Of a stretch of DNA of 64,000 nt, positions 1-9,988 are shown in pieces (the stretch's first letter is position 1; each line of letters opens with the position of its first letter). The DNA lies in assembly GCA_030448265.1 (NCBI GenBank), contig JAUJNG010000011.1, positions 1 to 64,000 on the forward strand, given 5' to 3'. The position numbers and the translations under genes are program-made. This stretch comes from Abditibacterium sp. GTDB taxonomy: Bacteria; Armatimonadota; Abditibacteriia; Abditibacteriales; Abditibacteriaceae. The notes below the pieces were generated by a model, which worked only from the letters and a program-made list of their open reading frames with translations, was not told the DNA's origin and did no database searches.

Positions 1-330
1 AAACACTCAACAAGTAGGCCCTTCTACTACAGCCTCTCAGGCGGCCACACGCTGACCCACCCTGGGGGAGTCAATCTCTGTGGACCGGTCGGACGCACCC
101 GCTGAATGGGGGTCACGCTCTCGTCGGCACACTCTGGTCGATACCGATGTTACTAATCGTGTGTTTGTTTCACGGGCGCGGACCCCGACGCGACCGAGGA
201 ATCGGCGCCAATGTCCATCAACTCACTGCTGTTGAGCGGAGTCTGCGGCTGATTCCTCAGTCGCCGAGGCTCCCGCGGAATGACAAAACAGCACCTTTGG
301 AGGTTTATGTCTCAAGGCGCTCACCGCCGC
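1..330. other. window edge, no gene supported
   Basis: No reading frame here looks like a real protein; the frames open at the left edge stop within about 110 bases. The only recognisable content is one copy of a dispersed repeat near 244-290. The first 180 bases could be the tail of a feature outside the window, but nothing identifies it. Confidence 0.4.
244..290. repeat. dispersed repeat, copy 1
   Basis: The 30 bases at 244-273 are identical to 2672-2701, and both copies continue into CGGAATGACA followed by a similar A-rich tail ending in GCAC. The core ends in CCGAGGCTCC. This copy stands alone, whereas the second lies inside the large inverted repeat at 2481-2810. Confidence 0.75.
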
Positions 331-1092
331 TTAGTTCTGCTCCGCTTCGGCGAATTTATAACCCACGCCCCACACCGTGAGCAGGTAGCGCGGCTGCGCC
401 GGATTCTTTTCGATTTTGGTGCGGAGCCGGTTGATGTGCGAGTTGACGGTGTGTTCGTAGCCTTCGTAGCCCAGGCCCCACACGCAGTCGAGCAGTTGGG
501 CGCGGGTGTAAACGCGGCCAGGATGACAGGCGAACTGGTGCAGCAAATCGAACTCTTTGGCCGTCAGAGCCAGACAAACGCCGTCGAGGGTGACTTTGCG
601 CTTAATCATTTCGATGACGAGATCGCCGGTGCGAATGGTGTCCGGCTCGCCAATTTGGGCGCCAGGACAATGGGGAGGTGGAGCGGGCACGGTGCCGTTC
701 TGGGCATCGCGGCGGCGAAAGAGCGCCTTGACGCGCGCCAGAAGTTCGCGGATGGAAAACGGTTTGGTGAGATAGTCGTCGGCGCCCAGTTCCAGACCCA
801 GAACGCGGTCGAGTTCGGTGCCTTTGCTGGTCAGCATCAAAATGAGCGGGTATTCGGGCTGCTCGCGCAAACGGCGGCAGATTTCCAGTCCGTCGATGCC
901 TGGCAGCGTCAAATCGAGCACGATCAAATCGTAATGGTTGCTCAGGGCGCGTTCCAGGCCGAGCGTGCCGTCGTGAACGGCTTCCACCTGATAATGGGCA
1001 TCGCGGAGATGCATTTCGACCAGATGGGCAATGTCGCGCGCATCCTCAATGATGAGGATGCGGGCCTGAGATTCCTGGGCAGTGTGCGGCAT
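331..1092 (-). CDS. OmpR/PhoB-family response regulator
   Basis: Two-component response regulator of about 253 residues. The receiver domain shows the acidic pair in ILIIEDARD, the phospho-acceptor Asp in LIVLDLTLPG, the switch Thr in MLTSKG and the invariant Lys in DYLTKPFS. A C-terminal winged-helix domain follows, with DLLHQFACHPGRVYTRAQLL and a final VWGVGYKF, as in the OmpR/PhoB group. ATG at 1092 is chosen over the longer frame because AAGGAAA lies just upstream and the receiver begins about ten residues later. It is the last gene of a run of minus-strand export genes (MacB-type permease upstream) and probably controls them, which is inference. No histidine kinase is in the window, so the partner is encoded elsewhere or lies to the left. 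Confidence 0.9.
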   Translation of the reverse strand: MPHTAQESQARILIIEDARDIAHLVEMHLRDAHYQVEAVHDGTLGLERALSNHYDLIVLDLTLPGIDGLEICRRLREQPEYPLILMLTSKGTELDRVLGLELGADDYLTKPFSIRELLARVKALFRRRDAQNGTVPAPPPHCPGAQIGEPDTIRTGDLVIEMIKRKVTLDGVCLALTAKEFDLLHQFACHPGRVYTRAQLLDCVWGLGYEGYEHTVNSHINRLRTKIEKNPAQPRYLLTVWGVGYKFAEAEQN

Positions 1093-1231
1093 GAGTTTCC
1101 TTGAAGGCACCTGATGCCTTCCCTTGTAGCTTAACGCCTTTGGGTTGCTCATTAGTTCCCCTTTGCTCACGCAGATGTCACTTTTATGTCACAGTGTCAT
1201 TTTAGTGAAGTGGGGCCACTTCGACCACGCC

Positions 1232-2449
<1,218 letters not shown>

Positions 2450-2480
2450 AACAGTCAGTTGCCAAATAAAGGCGCTTACA

Positions 2481-2810
2481 GCCAATCCGGTTGGAGTTTT
2501 GTAGGGACACGGCGTGCCGTGTCCGGTGGAAAGTCTTGCGGTTGATCGAGCGGACACGGCACGCCGTGCAATGTGTGACTTGTTTTGGTGCTTTTGCGTC
2601 TGTCATTCCAAGGAGGCACGACGAGGAATCGGTCGTAATCTCCACCCCTTTGGGCACAAATGAGTGGAAATTGCGGCTGATTCCTCAGTCGCCGAGGCTC
2701 CTTCGGAATGACAGACGCAAAAGCACCAAAACAAGTCACACATTGCGTGGCACGCCGTGTTCCTACGAAAAGACGCCGTTGAAGAAGGGGAAAACTCCAA
2801 CCGGATTGGC
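2481..2810. repeat. nested long inverted repeat
   Basis: This intergenic element has a perfect 20-bp outer inverted pair (2481-2500 with 2791-2810) and a perfect 42-bp inner pair (2568-2609 with 2705-2746). Between the pairs lie partial palindromes built on the core GGACACGGCGTGCCGTGTCC and the dispersed repeat shared with 244-273. It looks like at least two repeat families inserted into one another. A further palindromic core, GGGGCATAGCGTGCTGCG, follows near 2828-2850 and resembles the element at 31769-31858. Together these fill the gap between permease and beta-helix gene. Confidence 0.9.
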
Positions 2811-2893
2811 TGTCAACCGAGAAGGGAGGGGCATAGCGTGCTGCGCCCCTGCCAAATCATCGCCCCGCCATTTTCTCATCATGACGGGGCCGC

Positions 2894-4435
2894 TCAACGT
2901 CCAAGTCGCCCGCGCTGCGCCTCATACAAATCGGGAGGCTGGACGCGCCCACCCAGAGGTTCGATCCATTCGCGCTCCGCCGTCAGGCTCGGTGCGGCGC
3001 GGCCCATGCCGATGACGTTGATGCGCGGCCACCTGGGGGCAGGAGGAAACTCGCCCCGTTGCGCGCGCAGGCCCCAGAACGTGGTGCGCGCGCCCGAATG
3101 AGGGCCACGGTCGCCGCGCCCGCTGCTGGCATAGACGCGCCGCGCGTCGCCCACATCGATGTTGGTGAACAGGTTTTCGTAAGGCGCGTTGCGGTGATGG
3201 TCGAAGTTGAGCGCGACGCCGCTCCCGTCGCGAAAAACGTTGCCCGTCGCGCGGCCCTCGACGGTGATGTCATGCTCGTAGGTCGTGTCAAAGCGGAACT
3301 TTTGAAACAGGCACTCCTGGGATCCCGTCGCCCAGAGGGCATGGTGTCCGGTCAGTCCCCTTCGTTTGTCGTGCCTGAAATGGGTGTCTTCAACCGTGCA
3401 AAAGCGCGAACCGGAGACGATGATGCCGTTGTCGGCGTCGGTGATGGTCACGCCGCGCACCCAGCAGTCGGAAACGCCGGAAAAGTGGATGGCGTTGAAG
3501 CCTTCCTCCTTCAAATGGGGCATTTTCGCGCGGCCAGGAAACTCGAACGAGAGGTTTTCGATGCCGACATCCACGACGGTCGGCTCGTAGGCGAGAAGCT
3601 GAGGCTTCCATTCGGGGCGCACGTCGAGGCGCAGGGGCCGGTCGAGCGTGAGTTCGCGCCCGTTCACGGCGACGACGCGCGCCGTCCAACTCACCCACGG
3701 CCTGCCTTCGAGACGGGCATAAGTGTCCTGGCCGGCATCTTCCTCATCGCCATGCAGATGGCGTCCGAGCGTGTGATTGGCGTCGCTCATTTGCAGGCGC
3801 ACCAGCGCGCCGCGCGCGAGATCGACCGGCTGCGACAGCACCAATTTGCGCGCGCCGCGCGGCGCGGGTTCGGCGACATCGGCCAGGGTCGCTCCGTTGG
3901 TTTTTCCGGCGACGGTGAGGAAGCCGCCGGTGAACGAGTAATGCGCTTTGCCGCCATCGCGCGACGGGCGCGGATCGAGTTCGGAAAGCGAGGCAGGTGC
4001 CAGCAGCACGGTTTGGCCCGCGCCTTCGCCGCGCAAAACCAGATCGCTTTTCTCGATGCGAACCACGCCGCGCAAAACGTAGCGGCCCGCCGGAATCAAA
4101 ATCGCGCCGCGCGTCGTGGCGGCGATGGCGCGGTTGAACGCGGGCGCATCATCGGTCTGTCCATCGCCTTTCGCGCCGAAATCGCGCACGTTGGCGGCGA
4201 CCGCAACACGGGGAATCGGCGCCGCGCCACTGCGATAGCCCGCGCGCGAAAAGTCGGGCAGACGCGAAGAGGCGCTCCACAATTCGCCCTTTTCTCCCCA
4301 CAACGCCGAAGTTGACGGCGCAGAGGCCGGCATAGCCTCGTTTTGGGCCTTCGCCGCGTGAAATTCGGTCAGCATGAGTCCTCCGCACAGAACAAGCGGC
4401 CCCAGTTTTTTCCATCGTGTGAGTCGTTGGTTCAT
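2894..4435 (-). CDS. secreted right-handed beta-helix (pectate-lyase-3-like) protein
   Basis: Exported protein of about 513 residues. ATG at 4435 has AGGGCAAAG just upstream and gives a signal peptide (basic MNQRLTRWKK, hydrophobic core, cleavage near AAKA). The mature part has the Pectate_lyase_3 hallmark VRDFGAKGDGQTDDAPAFN, then rung-like repeats with phrases such as NGIIVSGSRFCTVEDTHFRH and ENLFTNIDVG. The family holds polysaccharide lyases, hydrolases and epimerases; the substrate cannot be read from sequence. It starts 13 bases after the ABC ATPase stop, so it is co-transcribed with the exporter. That makes it either a cargo-processing enzyme or an unrelated gene inserted between ATPase and permease. 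Confidence 0.8.
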   Translation of the reverse strand: MNQRLTRWKKLGPLVLCGGLMLTEFHAAKAQNEAMPASAPSTSALWGEKGELWSASSRLPDFSRAGYRSGAAPIPRVAVAANVRDFGAKGDGQTDDAPAFNRAIAATTRGAILIPAGRYVLRGVVRIEKSDLVLRGEGAGQTVLLAPASLSELDPRPSRDGGKAHYSFTGGFLTVAGKTNGATLADVAEPAPRGARKLVLSQPVDLARGALVRLQMSDANHTLGRHLHGDEEDAGQDTYARLEGRPWVSWTARVVAVNGRELTLDRPLRLDVRPEWKPQLLAYEPTVVDVGIENLSFEFPGRAKMPHLKEEGFNAIHFSGVSDCWVRGVTITDADNGIIVSGSRFCTVEDTHFRHDKRRGLTGHHALWATGSQECLFQKFRFDTTYEHDITVEGRATGNVFRDGSGVALNFDHHRNAPYENLFTNIDVGDARRVYASSGRGDRGPHSGARTTFWGLRAQRGEFPPAPRWPRINVIGMGRAAPSLTAEREWIEPLGGRVQPPDLYEAQRGRLGR

Positions 4436-4448
4436 CTTTGCCCTTGTT

Positions 4449-5228
4449 TTACTCATCATCACTGGGCATCGCCGCCAGAACATCGGTCGCGACGAGGCGC
4501 CTTTCGATGACCTCATCGCCAACCAGTTTTCCGTCCCGAAAGCGCACCCGACGCCTCGCGTGCTGGGCGATGTCGGGTTCATGGGTCACCATCACGACGG
4601 TTTTTCCGGCGGCGTTGAGCGACTGGAAAATCTGCATAATCTCTTCGCCCTGGCGCGAGGCAAGCGCGCCGGTCGGTTCGTCGGCCAAAAGCACCGCCGG
4701 ATCGTTGACTAAAGCGCGCGCAATGGCCACGCGCTGCTGCTGTCCGCCAGAAAGTTCGTTGGGCTTGTGATCGGCGCGGTCGGTGAGGCCCACACTTTCG
4801 AGCGCCGCCATCGCGCGCTCGCGCCGCTCCGATGGTGAGGCGCCCGCGTAAAGCAGGGGCAGTTCCACATTCGCCAGAGCCGAAGTGCGCGAGAGCAGGT
4901 TGAAAGTCTGAAAAATAAAGCCGATTTTGCGGTTGCGAATTTCGGCGAGTTCGTCGGCTTCGAGTTGCGCGACTTCTTCGCCGTCGAGCTGGTAGGAGCC
5001 GCTCGTGGGCCGGTCGAGGCAGCCGATGAGGTTCATAAAAGTGCTTTTTCCGCATCCCGACGGCCCCATCACCGCCACGAATTCGCCCGCGCCGATGCGG
5101 AGACTCACGCCGCGCAGGGCGTGGACGCGCATTTCGCCCATCTTGTATTCCTTGTGCAAATCGGCAACGGCCAGAACGGGCTGGGCGGTTGAATTATCGA
5201 GTGCGGCGCGTTCGGGAAAGGCGATCAT
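4449..5228 (-). CDS. MacB/LolD-type ABC transporter ATP-binding protein
   Basis: ATPase of 259 residues. Walker A is GPSGCGKST, the signature [15 protein letters not shown], Walker [12 protein letters not shown], with the switch His in VMVTHEPD. Phrases such as [20 protein letters not shown] and [20 protein letters not shown] place it in the MacB/LolD/FtsE branch that pairs with FtsX-like permeases. The matching permease is two genes downstream (1232-2449) and the adaptor and outer-membrane factor are upstream. About 16 N-terminal residues precede the usual domain start. No strong ribosome site is visible. Confidence 0.93.
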   Translation of the reverse strand: MIAFPERAALDNSTAQPVLAVADLHKEYKMGEMRVHALRGVSLRIGAGEFVAVMGPSGCGKSTFMNLIGCLDRPTSGSYQLDGEEVAQLEADELAEIRNRKIGFIFQTFNLLSRTSALANVELPLLYAGASPSERRERAMAALESVGLTDRADHKPNELSGGQQQRVAIARALVNDPAVLLADEPTGALASRQGEEIMQIFQSLNAAGKTVVMVTHEPDIAQHARRRVRFRDGKLVGDEVIERRLVATDVLAAMPSDDE

Positions 5229-5279
5229 GAGAATTGAAATGCGGCGGGGACGAAGCCTGCTTCGTCCCCGCCCTGCGCT

Positions 5280-5927
5280 CTACCACTTCACGCCGCCCTT
5301 TTTGGCGATGGCCGTGAGAGCCGCGTTCTGGGTCTGATAGCGGCGCATCATGCCCTGGCGCCACCGGTCGGGTGCGTCCTTGAGTTCGGCGTAGCCGGTG
5401 GGCGGGAAAAACGGGTTCATGGTTTTGCGGAAGCCGCGCATCTTCTCCATCATCGCGCGCATTTGCTTCATTCGTGCCGGATCGGGCGCACCCCCGCCAG
5501 GGCCGCCGAAACCGCCGCGCCGTCCTTCGGGCCGTTCGCCGCCGAAGCGCCGGTTTTTGGCGGCGCTGCGATCCAGTTCGTTTTTCTGTTTGGAAGTCAG
5601 CACGCCGTTGACGCTCATATAAAGCCCTTTGGCCTGATCGTCCGACATGGTTTTACGCGTGCGCCAGGGCTTAATCGCCGTCGCGATGCGCTTGGCCTGG
5701 TCTTTGGTCAGGGGCGCTTTCTTGTCTTTTTCCAGGCTCGTGATGCCGCGAATCAGCCGCGACAAACGCCATTTGGGAGTGTTTTGCATGCCACCGCCGC
5801 GCCCGCCTCCGCCAGCGCCTCCGCCGCCGGTTTGCGCCTGCGCGATGGGTGCGACGAGGGGCGCCGCGACAAAAGCTGTTGCCAGTGCTGCCAGAAGCAG
5901 CGGTTTGATGCCAAATTTGAGTTTCAT
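5280..5927 (-). CDS. secreted Gly/Arg-rich protein of the export operon
   Basis: Protein of 215 residues, not assigned to a family. It has a clear signal peptide (MKLKFGIKPLLLAALATAFV, cleavage near AQA), a Gly-rich stretch, then a basic helical part with KKAPLTKDQAKRIATAIKPW and LTSKQKNELDR, a second Gly-rich linker, and a Met/Arg-rich tail. The alternating helices and flexible linkers resemble small periplasmic helical proteins such as Spy/CpxP only in style. It sits between adaptor and ATPase with short gaps, so it is part of the exporter operon: an accessory periplasmic factor or a substrate, which is inference. Confidence 0.65.
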   Translation of the reverse strand: MKLKFGIKPLLLAALATAFVAAPLVAPIAQAQTGGGGAGGGGRGGGMQNTPKWRLSRLIRGITSLEKDKKAPLTKDQAKRIATAIKPWRTRKTMSDDQAKGLYMSVNGVLTSKQKNELDRSAAKNRRFGGERPEGRRGGFGGPGGGAPDPARMKQMRAMMEKMRGFRKTMNPFFPPTGYAELKDAPDRWRQGMMRRYQTQNAALTAIAKKGGVKW

Positions 5928-5957
5928 AATAATTTTTCCTTCAAATGTGCGCGGTTT

Positions 5958-8186
5958 TTAGCGTCCGCGCCCGCCTCCGCCCATGCCGCCGCGTCCACCC
6001 ATACCGCCCATGCCCCCGATGCCGCCGCGTCCGGCTCCTGGCGCGCCGGCAGTTTCGGCGGTGATGGGTTCGATGATCTGGGTCACGACGGTTTCGCCTT
6101 CTTTGACACCTGAAGTCACTTCGGTTGCGTCATCGCCGCGCACCCCGATTTCGACGGTGCGCTTGACCTGATTGGTTTCCTCCCAGAGCGGTTTCTTGAG
6201 GTCTTTAATCACCGTTACCGTCGTGGTGTCTTCCTCTTCCTTGACCGCTTCGGTGGGCACGGTGATCGCGTTTTCGGCTTCCTCGACCAGAAAATCGCAG
6301 GTCGCGTTCATGTTGGGACGCAGGCGCTCGTCCACGTCCATCGCATCGACTTCGACCTGCACATGAATGTAGGTCACGGTTTGCACCGTTTCGGCTGCGG
6401 GGAAAATTTTGCGAACGCGGCCCGTTTTGGGCGTGTTGGGATAAGCGTCGAGCGTGATGTCCACCCTTTGCCCTGGCTCGATCAACGCGATGTCGGCTTC
6501 ATCGACCTGGACATCGACGAACATTTGCGAAACCTGCGCGAGCTGCACCACGCTGGTGCCGCCCGCCGCGCCGCTTTGCCCCGATTGGATGATGGTGCCT
6601 TCATCGACGTATTTTTTGAGCACGATGCCGTCGCGCGGCGCCACGACACGGGTTTGCTCCAGATTTTGGCGCGCGTTGGCCGCCGTCACTTCGGCGCGCG
6701 CCAGACGCGCCTGCGCCGCCGCGATGTCGCCCTGGCGCACCTGGTTTTGAATCGCTCCGGCGCGACTGCCCTGCAACGCGGCCTGCGCCTGACGCAGCGC
6801 CGCCTGGGCGCTTTGCACATCGCTGGCGCGCACCGAAACCTGCCGCGAATCGGCGCGCGTGCTTTGCAGCGCGGCCTGCGACTGGCGCAGCGTCGCCTGC
6901 GCGCTTTCGACATCGGCCTGCCGCACCGCGACCTGGCGCCGGTTGACAATCGCATCCGCGAGCGCCGCCTGCGCCTGTTCGACGGCGGCGCGCGCGGTTT
7001 GAACGTCGCGCTGGCGCAGACGATTTTGCACCGTGTTGGCGCGCGCGGTCTGCAAACCGGCCTGCGACGACTTCAAACTGCCCCGCGCGCTCTCCACGCG
7101 CGACTGGGCTTCGCGCCGTTCGGCGTCCTGCTGGGGTGCGAGCGTATCGAGGCGCGCCTGCGCCGTCGCGAGCGCCGAACGCGCGCTCACGGCGGCATTT
7201 TCCGCCGCATCGACGGTGCTTTGCGCCACGAACCCGCGCCCCAGCAAACCGCGTTGCCGCGCCAGATTGGTTTCCGCCGTCGTCACATCGCTTCTCGTTT
7301 GGGCGACCTGCGCTTCCGCCGCCGCGCGCGCCTGCGGCTGCGCTGCACCCGTCAACTGGCGTAGCGCTTCTTCCGCCGCGCGGATACCCGCCTGCGCGCC
7401 TTCGATTCCGGCCTGCGCCTGATTGACCGAAGCCTGCGACAGCGCCGGCTGCACGGCGGCCTGTTCCTGCGCCTGGGATAGACGCGCCCGCGCCGAATTG
7501 AGGCCGCTCTGCGCTTCGCGCACGGCGGTTTCGCCCGTGGCGCGCTCGACGGCCAGATTCTGGCGCGCCTGACGCAGCCGTGCGCTCGCGGCGGCGACCG
7601 CCTGCGCTGACTGTTCGATTTGCGGCCCCAGCGTTTCGCGCTGCAACGCGAGATTCTCCTGGGCCTGCCGCGCGCGGGCATCCGCCGCCGCCACGCCTTC
7701 CTGCGACTGCCGAATTTGCGGCCCCAACTGCGCCTGCTGCAAGCGCGCGTTGTCGCGGCTCTGGCTCAGTGCGGCGCGCGCGGCATCGACATCGGCGACG
7801 GCCTGACGGTAGCTGGCGGTGGTGTCCTGCCTGTCGATGAGCGCGATAAGCTGGCCGCGCTTCACGCGCGTGCCCTCTTCGACCGCCATTTTCAAAACCG
7901 TGCCGCCCGCTTTGCTTTTGACATCGACGAGGGTGAACGCCTGCAAAGTTCCGGTCGCCGAAACCGTCGCGCGCACATCGCCGCGCGAAACGAGCGCGGT
8001 TTTGACTTCGGGCTGAGGCACCGCCGCCGCGCGCGCCTGGCGCCAGCGCTGGGCGCCAAACAGCGAAACCAGCACGATTGTCGTCCACCACGCCCATTTG
8101 GGCACGCGAAAGCGGCGCCGCGCGCGCGGTTTTTCGTTGAGGGGCTTTTCGCCGGAAGATTTGGCGGGAACAGGGATGCGGAGCAT
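5958..8186 (-). CDS. HlyD/MacA-family periplasmic adaptor with very long coiled coil
   Basis: Membrane fusion protein of 742 residues, almost twice MacA (about 370). It has one N-terminal membrane anchor (WAWWTTIVLVSLFGAQ), then the first lipoyl half-motif (AGGTVLKMAVEEGTRVKRGQ, near residue 100). About 400 residues of Ala/Gln/Arg-rich helical heptads follow, many starting SAQAALRQAQAALQ. The second lipoyl half (APRDGIVLKKYVDEGTIIQS) and beta-barrel (ALIEPGQRVDITLDAYP) come next, then a Gly/Met-rich tail. It should bridge the inner-membrane permease to the TolC-like protein encoded just upstream (gap 21 bases). The internal repeats suggest the hairpin grew by duplication. Confidence 0.9.
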   Translation of the reverse strand: MLRIPVPAKSSGEKPLNEKPRARRRFRVPKWAWWTTIVLVSLFGAQRWRQARAAAVPQPEVKTALVSRGDVRATVSATGTLQAFTLVDVKSKAGGTVLKMAVEEGTRVKRGQLIALIDRQDTTASYRQAVADVDAARAALSQSRDNARLQQAQLGPQIRQSQEGVAAADARARQAQENLALQRETLGPQIEQSAQAVAAASARLRQARQNLAVERATGETAVREAQSGLNSARARLSQAQEQAAVQPALSQASVNQAQAGIEGAQAGIRAAEEALRQLTGAAQPQARAAAEAQVAQTRSDVTTAETNLARQRGLLGRGFVAQSTVDAAENAAVSARSALATAQARLDTLAPQQDAERREAQSRVESARGSLKSSQAGLQTARANTVQNRLRQRDVQTARAAVEQAQAALADAIVNRRQVAVRQADVESAQATLRQSQAALQSTRADSRQVSVRASDVQSAQAALRQAQAALQGSRAGAIQNQVRQGDIAAAQARLARAEVTAANARQNLEQTRVVAPRDGIVLKKYVDEGTIIQSGQSGAAGGTSVVQLAQVSQMFVDVQVDEADIALIEPGQRVDITLDAYPNTPKTGRVRKIFPAAETVQTVTYIHVQVEVDAMDVDERLRPNMNATCDFLVEEAENAITVPTEAVKEEEDTTTVTVIKDLKKPLWEETNQVKRTVEIGVRGDDATEVTSGVKEGETVVTQIIEPITAETAGAPGAGRGGIGGMGGMGGRGGMGGGGRGR

Positions 8187-8207
8187 AAAGTTCGCCGGTT
8201 GGGGCGA

Positions 8208-9791
8208 TTATTTCGCGGAAATGGTTGTCGGCGCGGTGGCTTGAAGCGCCGCAATCGCGTTTTGCAGATTGGACGGCGCGGCGGCGGGTGCCTGGCCTGG
8301 ATCGGCCCAGGCGAAGCGGCCCACGGCGCGGTCGAGATTGGCGCGCGCCAGTTCGAAGTCGTAAACCGCGCTGGTCAGGCTGGTTTGGGCGTTGAAAAGC
8401 TGGGTTTGCGCGTTGGTGATGTCGAGAACGGTGCCCAGACCGAGGCGATATTTTTCGCTCGCGTTGTCGAGATTGAGGCGCGCCTGCTGCACCAAGGTGC
8501 GGGCGTTGGCGATGCGCCCCACCTCGCCGCTAATATCGACATAGGATGATTCGACATCGGCGGCAATATCTTTTTCGAGTTGGCCCAGACGGGCGCGATT
8601 GGCTTCCTGATCGGCCTGCGCCGCGCGCACATCGGCGCGGCGCCCGCCCGCATCGAAAATCGGAATCGACAATCCCGCGCCAAAAGTGAGGCCGCGCGAA
8701 GCGGTGTTGCGCGGGTCGATGTCGTAATTCGCGCTCGCCGAAACCTGCGGGCGCCGCTCAATTTGAGCCAGATTGATCGCCGCCTCGCCGCTTTGCACCG
8801 TCGCGCGCGATTGAAGCAAATCGGGCCGCAAACGCCCCGCCTCGGCCAGATAATCCGCGAGGGGCCTGAGTTTCGGAACCGAGGGCAAAGGCGCCAGCAG
8901 AACAGCTTCGGCGGGTGACGGAACGGCTTCGGCGGCGTTGGGCACGGTCCGATTTGATTGTGGGAGTTCGGGCAAACCGGCTTCGGCGGCAAGGGGCGCT
9001 TCCTGCAAGCGGAGTGCGGGGCCAAGTCCCAGCCCCAGCGCGTTGCGGAAATTGACCTGCGCGGTGCCCAGATTATTGCGCGCCGTCGCCAGGTCGAAAC
9101 GCGCCTGCGAAAGCGTCACCTGCACGGTCTGGGCATCGACGCGCGCCGTCGTTCCGGCCTCGATTTGCGCGTTGATGGCTTCGAGCTGCTGCGCCGCCAG
9201 AGCGACCTGCCCCTGGCGCTGCGCCACCAGTTTGCTTTGCCGCAGTTGGTCGAAAAACGCCGCCGCGACATTAAATGCCAGCGAATTGCGCGCGTTGCCG
9301 TAAGTGCCCGCCGCGCCCAAGGCGCGCGCATTGGCCTGGTTGATGCGTTGCCGCGTGCGCCCGCCATCGAAGATATTTTGCGAAACCGAAAAGCCGGTCG
9401 TGGTAGAACCGGACGAAACCACGCTCGTGCCGGAGCCGTTGACGGGCAAGCCGTCGGTGCCGGTATTGACGCGGCGGCTGCCATTGCCGTAATTATAGCC
9501 CGCGTTGGCCGCGACTTCGGGAAACCGCGCCGCGCGCGCCGAAGTGACGCCCTGGCGCGCGGCCTCGAAACCCTGCGCCCCCGCGCGCGGATCGCCGTGC
9601 TGTCGCAGCGCGATGCGAATGCTCTCTTCCAAAGATAGTGGCGCGAGGGCACCGCCTGGGGCGCTTTGCGACGGCGCGGCGGGCGGCGAAATCGGCGGCG
9701 TCGCTGGTGCTTGCTGGGCTGCGGCGGGGAGCGCGATCAGGAGCGTGACAAGGGGAAAGGCCGCGAGGTGCAAAGCGTGCGTCGATTTCAT
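8208..9791 (-). CDS. TolC-family outer membrane factor
   Basis: Outer-membrane efflux protein of 527 residues with a signal peptide (cleavage near AAAQQ). The two OEP repeats begin SLEESIRIALRQHGDP and near GRLRPDLLQSRATVQSGEAA. The ends of the repeats have long helices such as QLEAINAQIEAGTTARVDAQ and YRLGLGTVLDITNAQTQLFN, typical of TolC tunnel helices. A Pro/Ala linker follows the signal peptide. It is the first gene of the minus-strand export operon (outer-membrane factor, adaptor, Gly-rich protein, ATPase, beta-helix protein, permease, response regulator). An inverted-repeat site lies just upstream of its start. Confidence 0.93.
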   Translation of the reverse strand: MKSTHALHLAAFPLVTLLIALPAAAQQAPATPPISPPAAPSQSAPGGALAPLSLEESIRIALRQHGDPRAGAQGFEAARQGVTSARAARFPEVAANAGYNYGNGSRRVNTGTDGLPVNGSGTSVVSSGSTTTGFSVSQNIFDGGRTRQRINQANARALGAAGTYGNARNSLAFNVAAAFFDQLRQSKLVAQRQGQVALAAQQLEAINAQIEAGTTARVDAQTVQVTLSQARFDLATARNNLGTAQVNFRNALGLGLGPALRLQEAPLAAEAGLPELPQSNRTVPNAAEAVPSPAEAVLLAPLPSVPKLRPLADYLAEAGRLRPDLLQSRATVQSGEAAINLAQIERRPQVSASANYDIDPRNTASRGLTFGAGLSIPIFDAGGRRADVRAAQADQEANRARLGQLEKDIAADVESSYVDISGEVGRIANARTLVQQARLNLDNASEKYRLGLGTVLDITNAQTQLFNAQTSLTSAVYDFELARANLDRAVGRFAWADPGQAPAAAPSNLQNAIAALQATAPTTISAK

Positions 9792-9804
9792 GGCAGCTTA
9801 AAGG

Positions 9805-9829
9805 GACACACTTTTTGCCTCAAAGTGTC
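9805..9829 (-). promoter_or_regulatory. candidate operator of the export operon
   Basis: The inverted sequence GACACACTTTTTGCCTCAAA continuing to GTGTC has arms GACAC-ACTTT and AAAGTGTC. It lies within 40 bases upstream of the outer-membrane-factor start. A TATAGA-like box sits slightly further upstream on the minus strand. It could bind the response regulator or form a leader hairpin; only position and symmetry support this. Confidence 0.3.
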
Positions 9830-9892
9830 GTAAAGATTTCTATAGAATCCTTGGGACTTGTTGCCAGAGGCGCCCGAAGGGTCTCGTTGGGG

Positions 9893-9974
9893 AGCGCGAG
9901 CATCCCTGTTCGCATTGCAGTCACCTGCGCTGTGCCGTGACCGTTTTGCGGTGGCGAGCAGGGATGCTCGCGCT
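9893..9974. repeat. inverted repeat, 16-bp arms
   Basis: AGCGCGAGCATCCCTG at 9893-9908 is the exact reverse complement of 9959-9974, with a 50-base loop. It lies between the xylanase stop (9989) and the promoter region of the export operon. It has no T tract, so it is classed with the dispersed repeats rather than as an intrinsic terminator. Confidence 0.8.
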
Positions 9975-9988
9975 TCCAGAGGTCGGTT

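Noticed and set aside
280..1104. Long plus-strand frame opposite the response regulator
   Set aside because: It is the antisense reading of a conserved regulator. High GC makes such shadow frames frequent; motifs occur only on the minus strand.
6363..7364. Long Arg-rich plus-strand frame inside the adaptor gene
   Set aside because: Shadow of the adaptor's repetitive Ala/Gln codons; no start signal and composition typical of antisense GC-rich frames.
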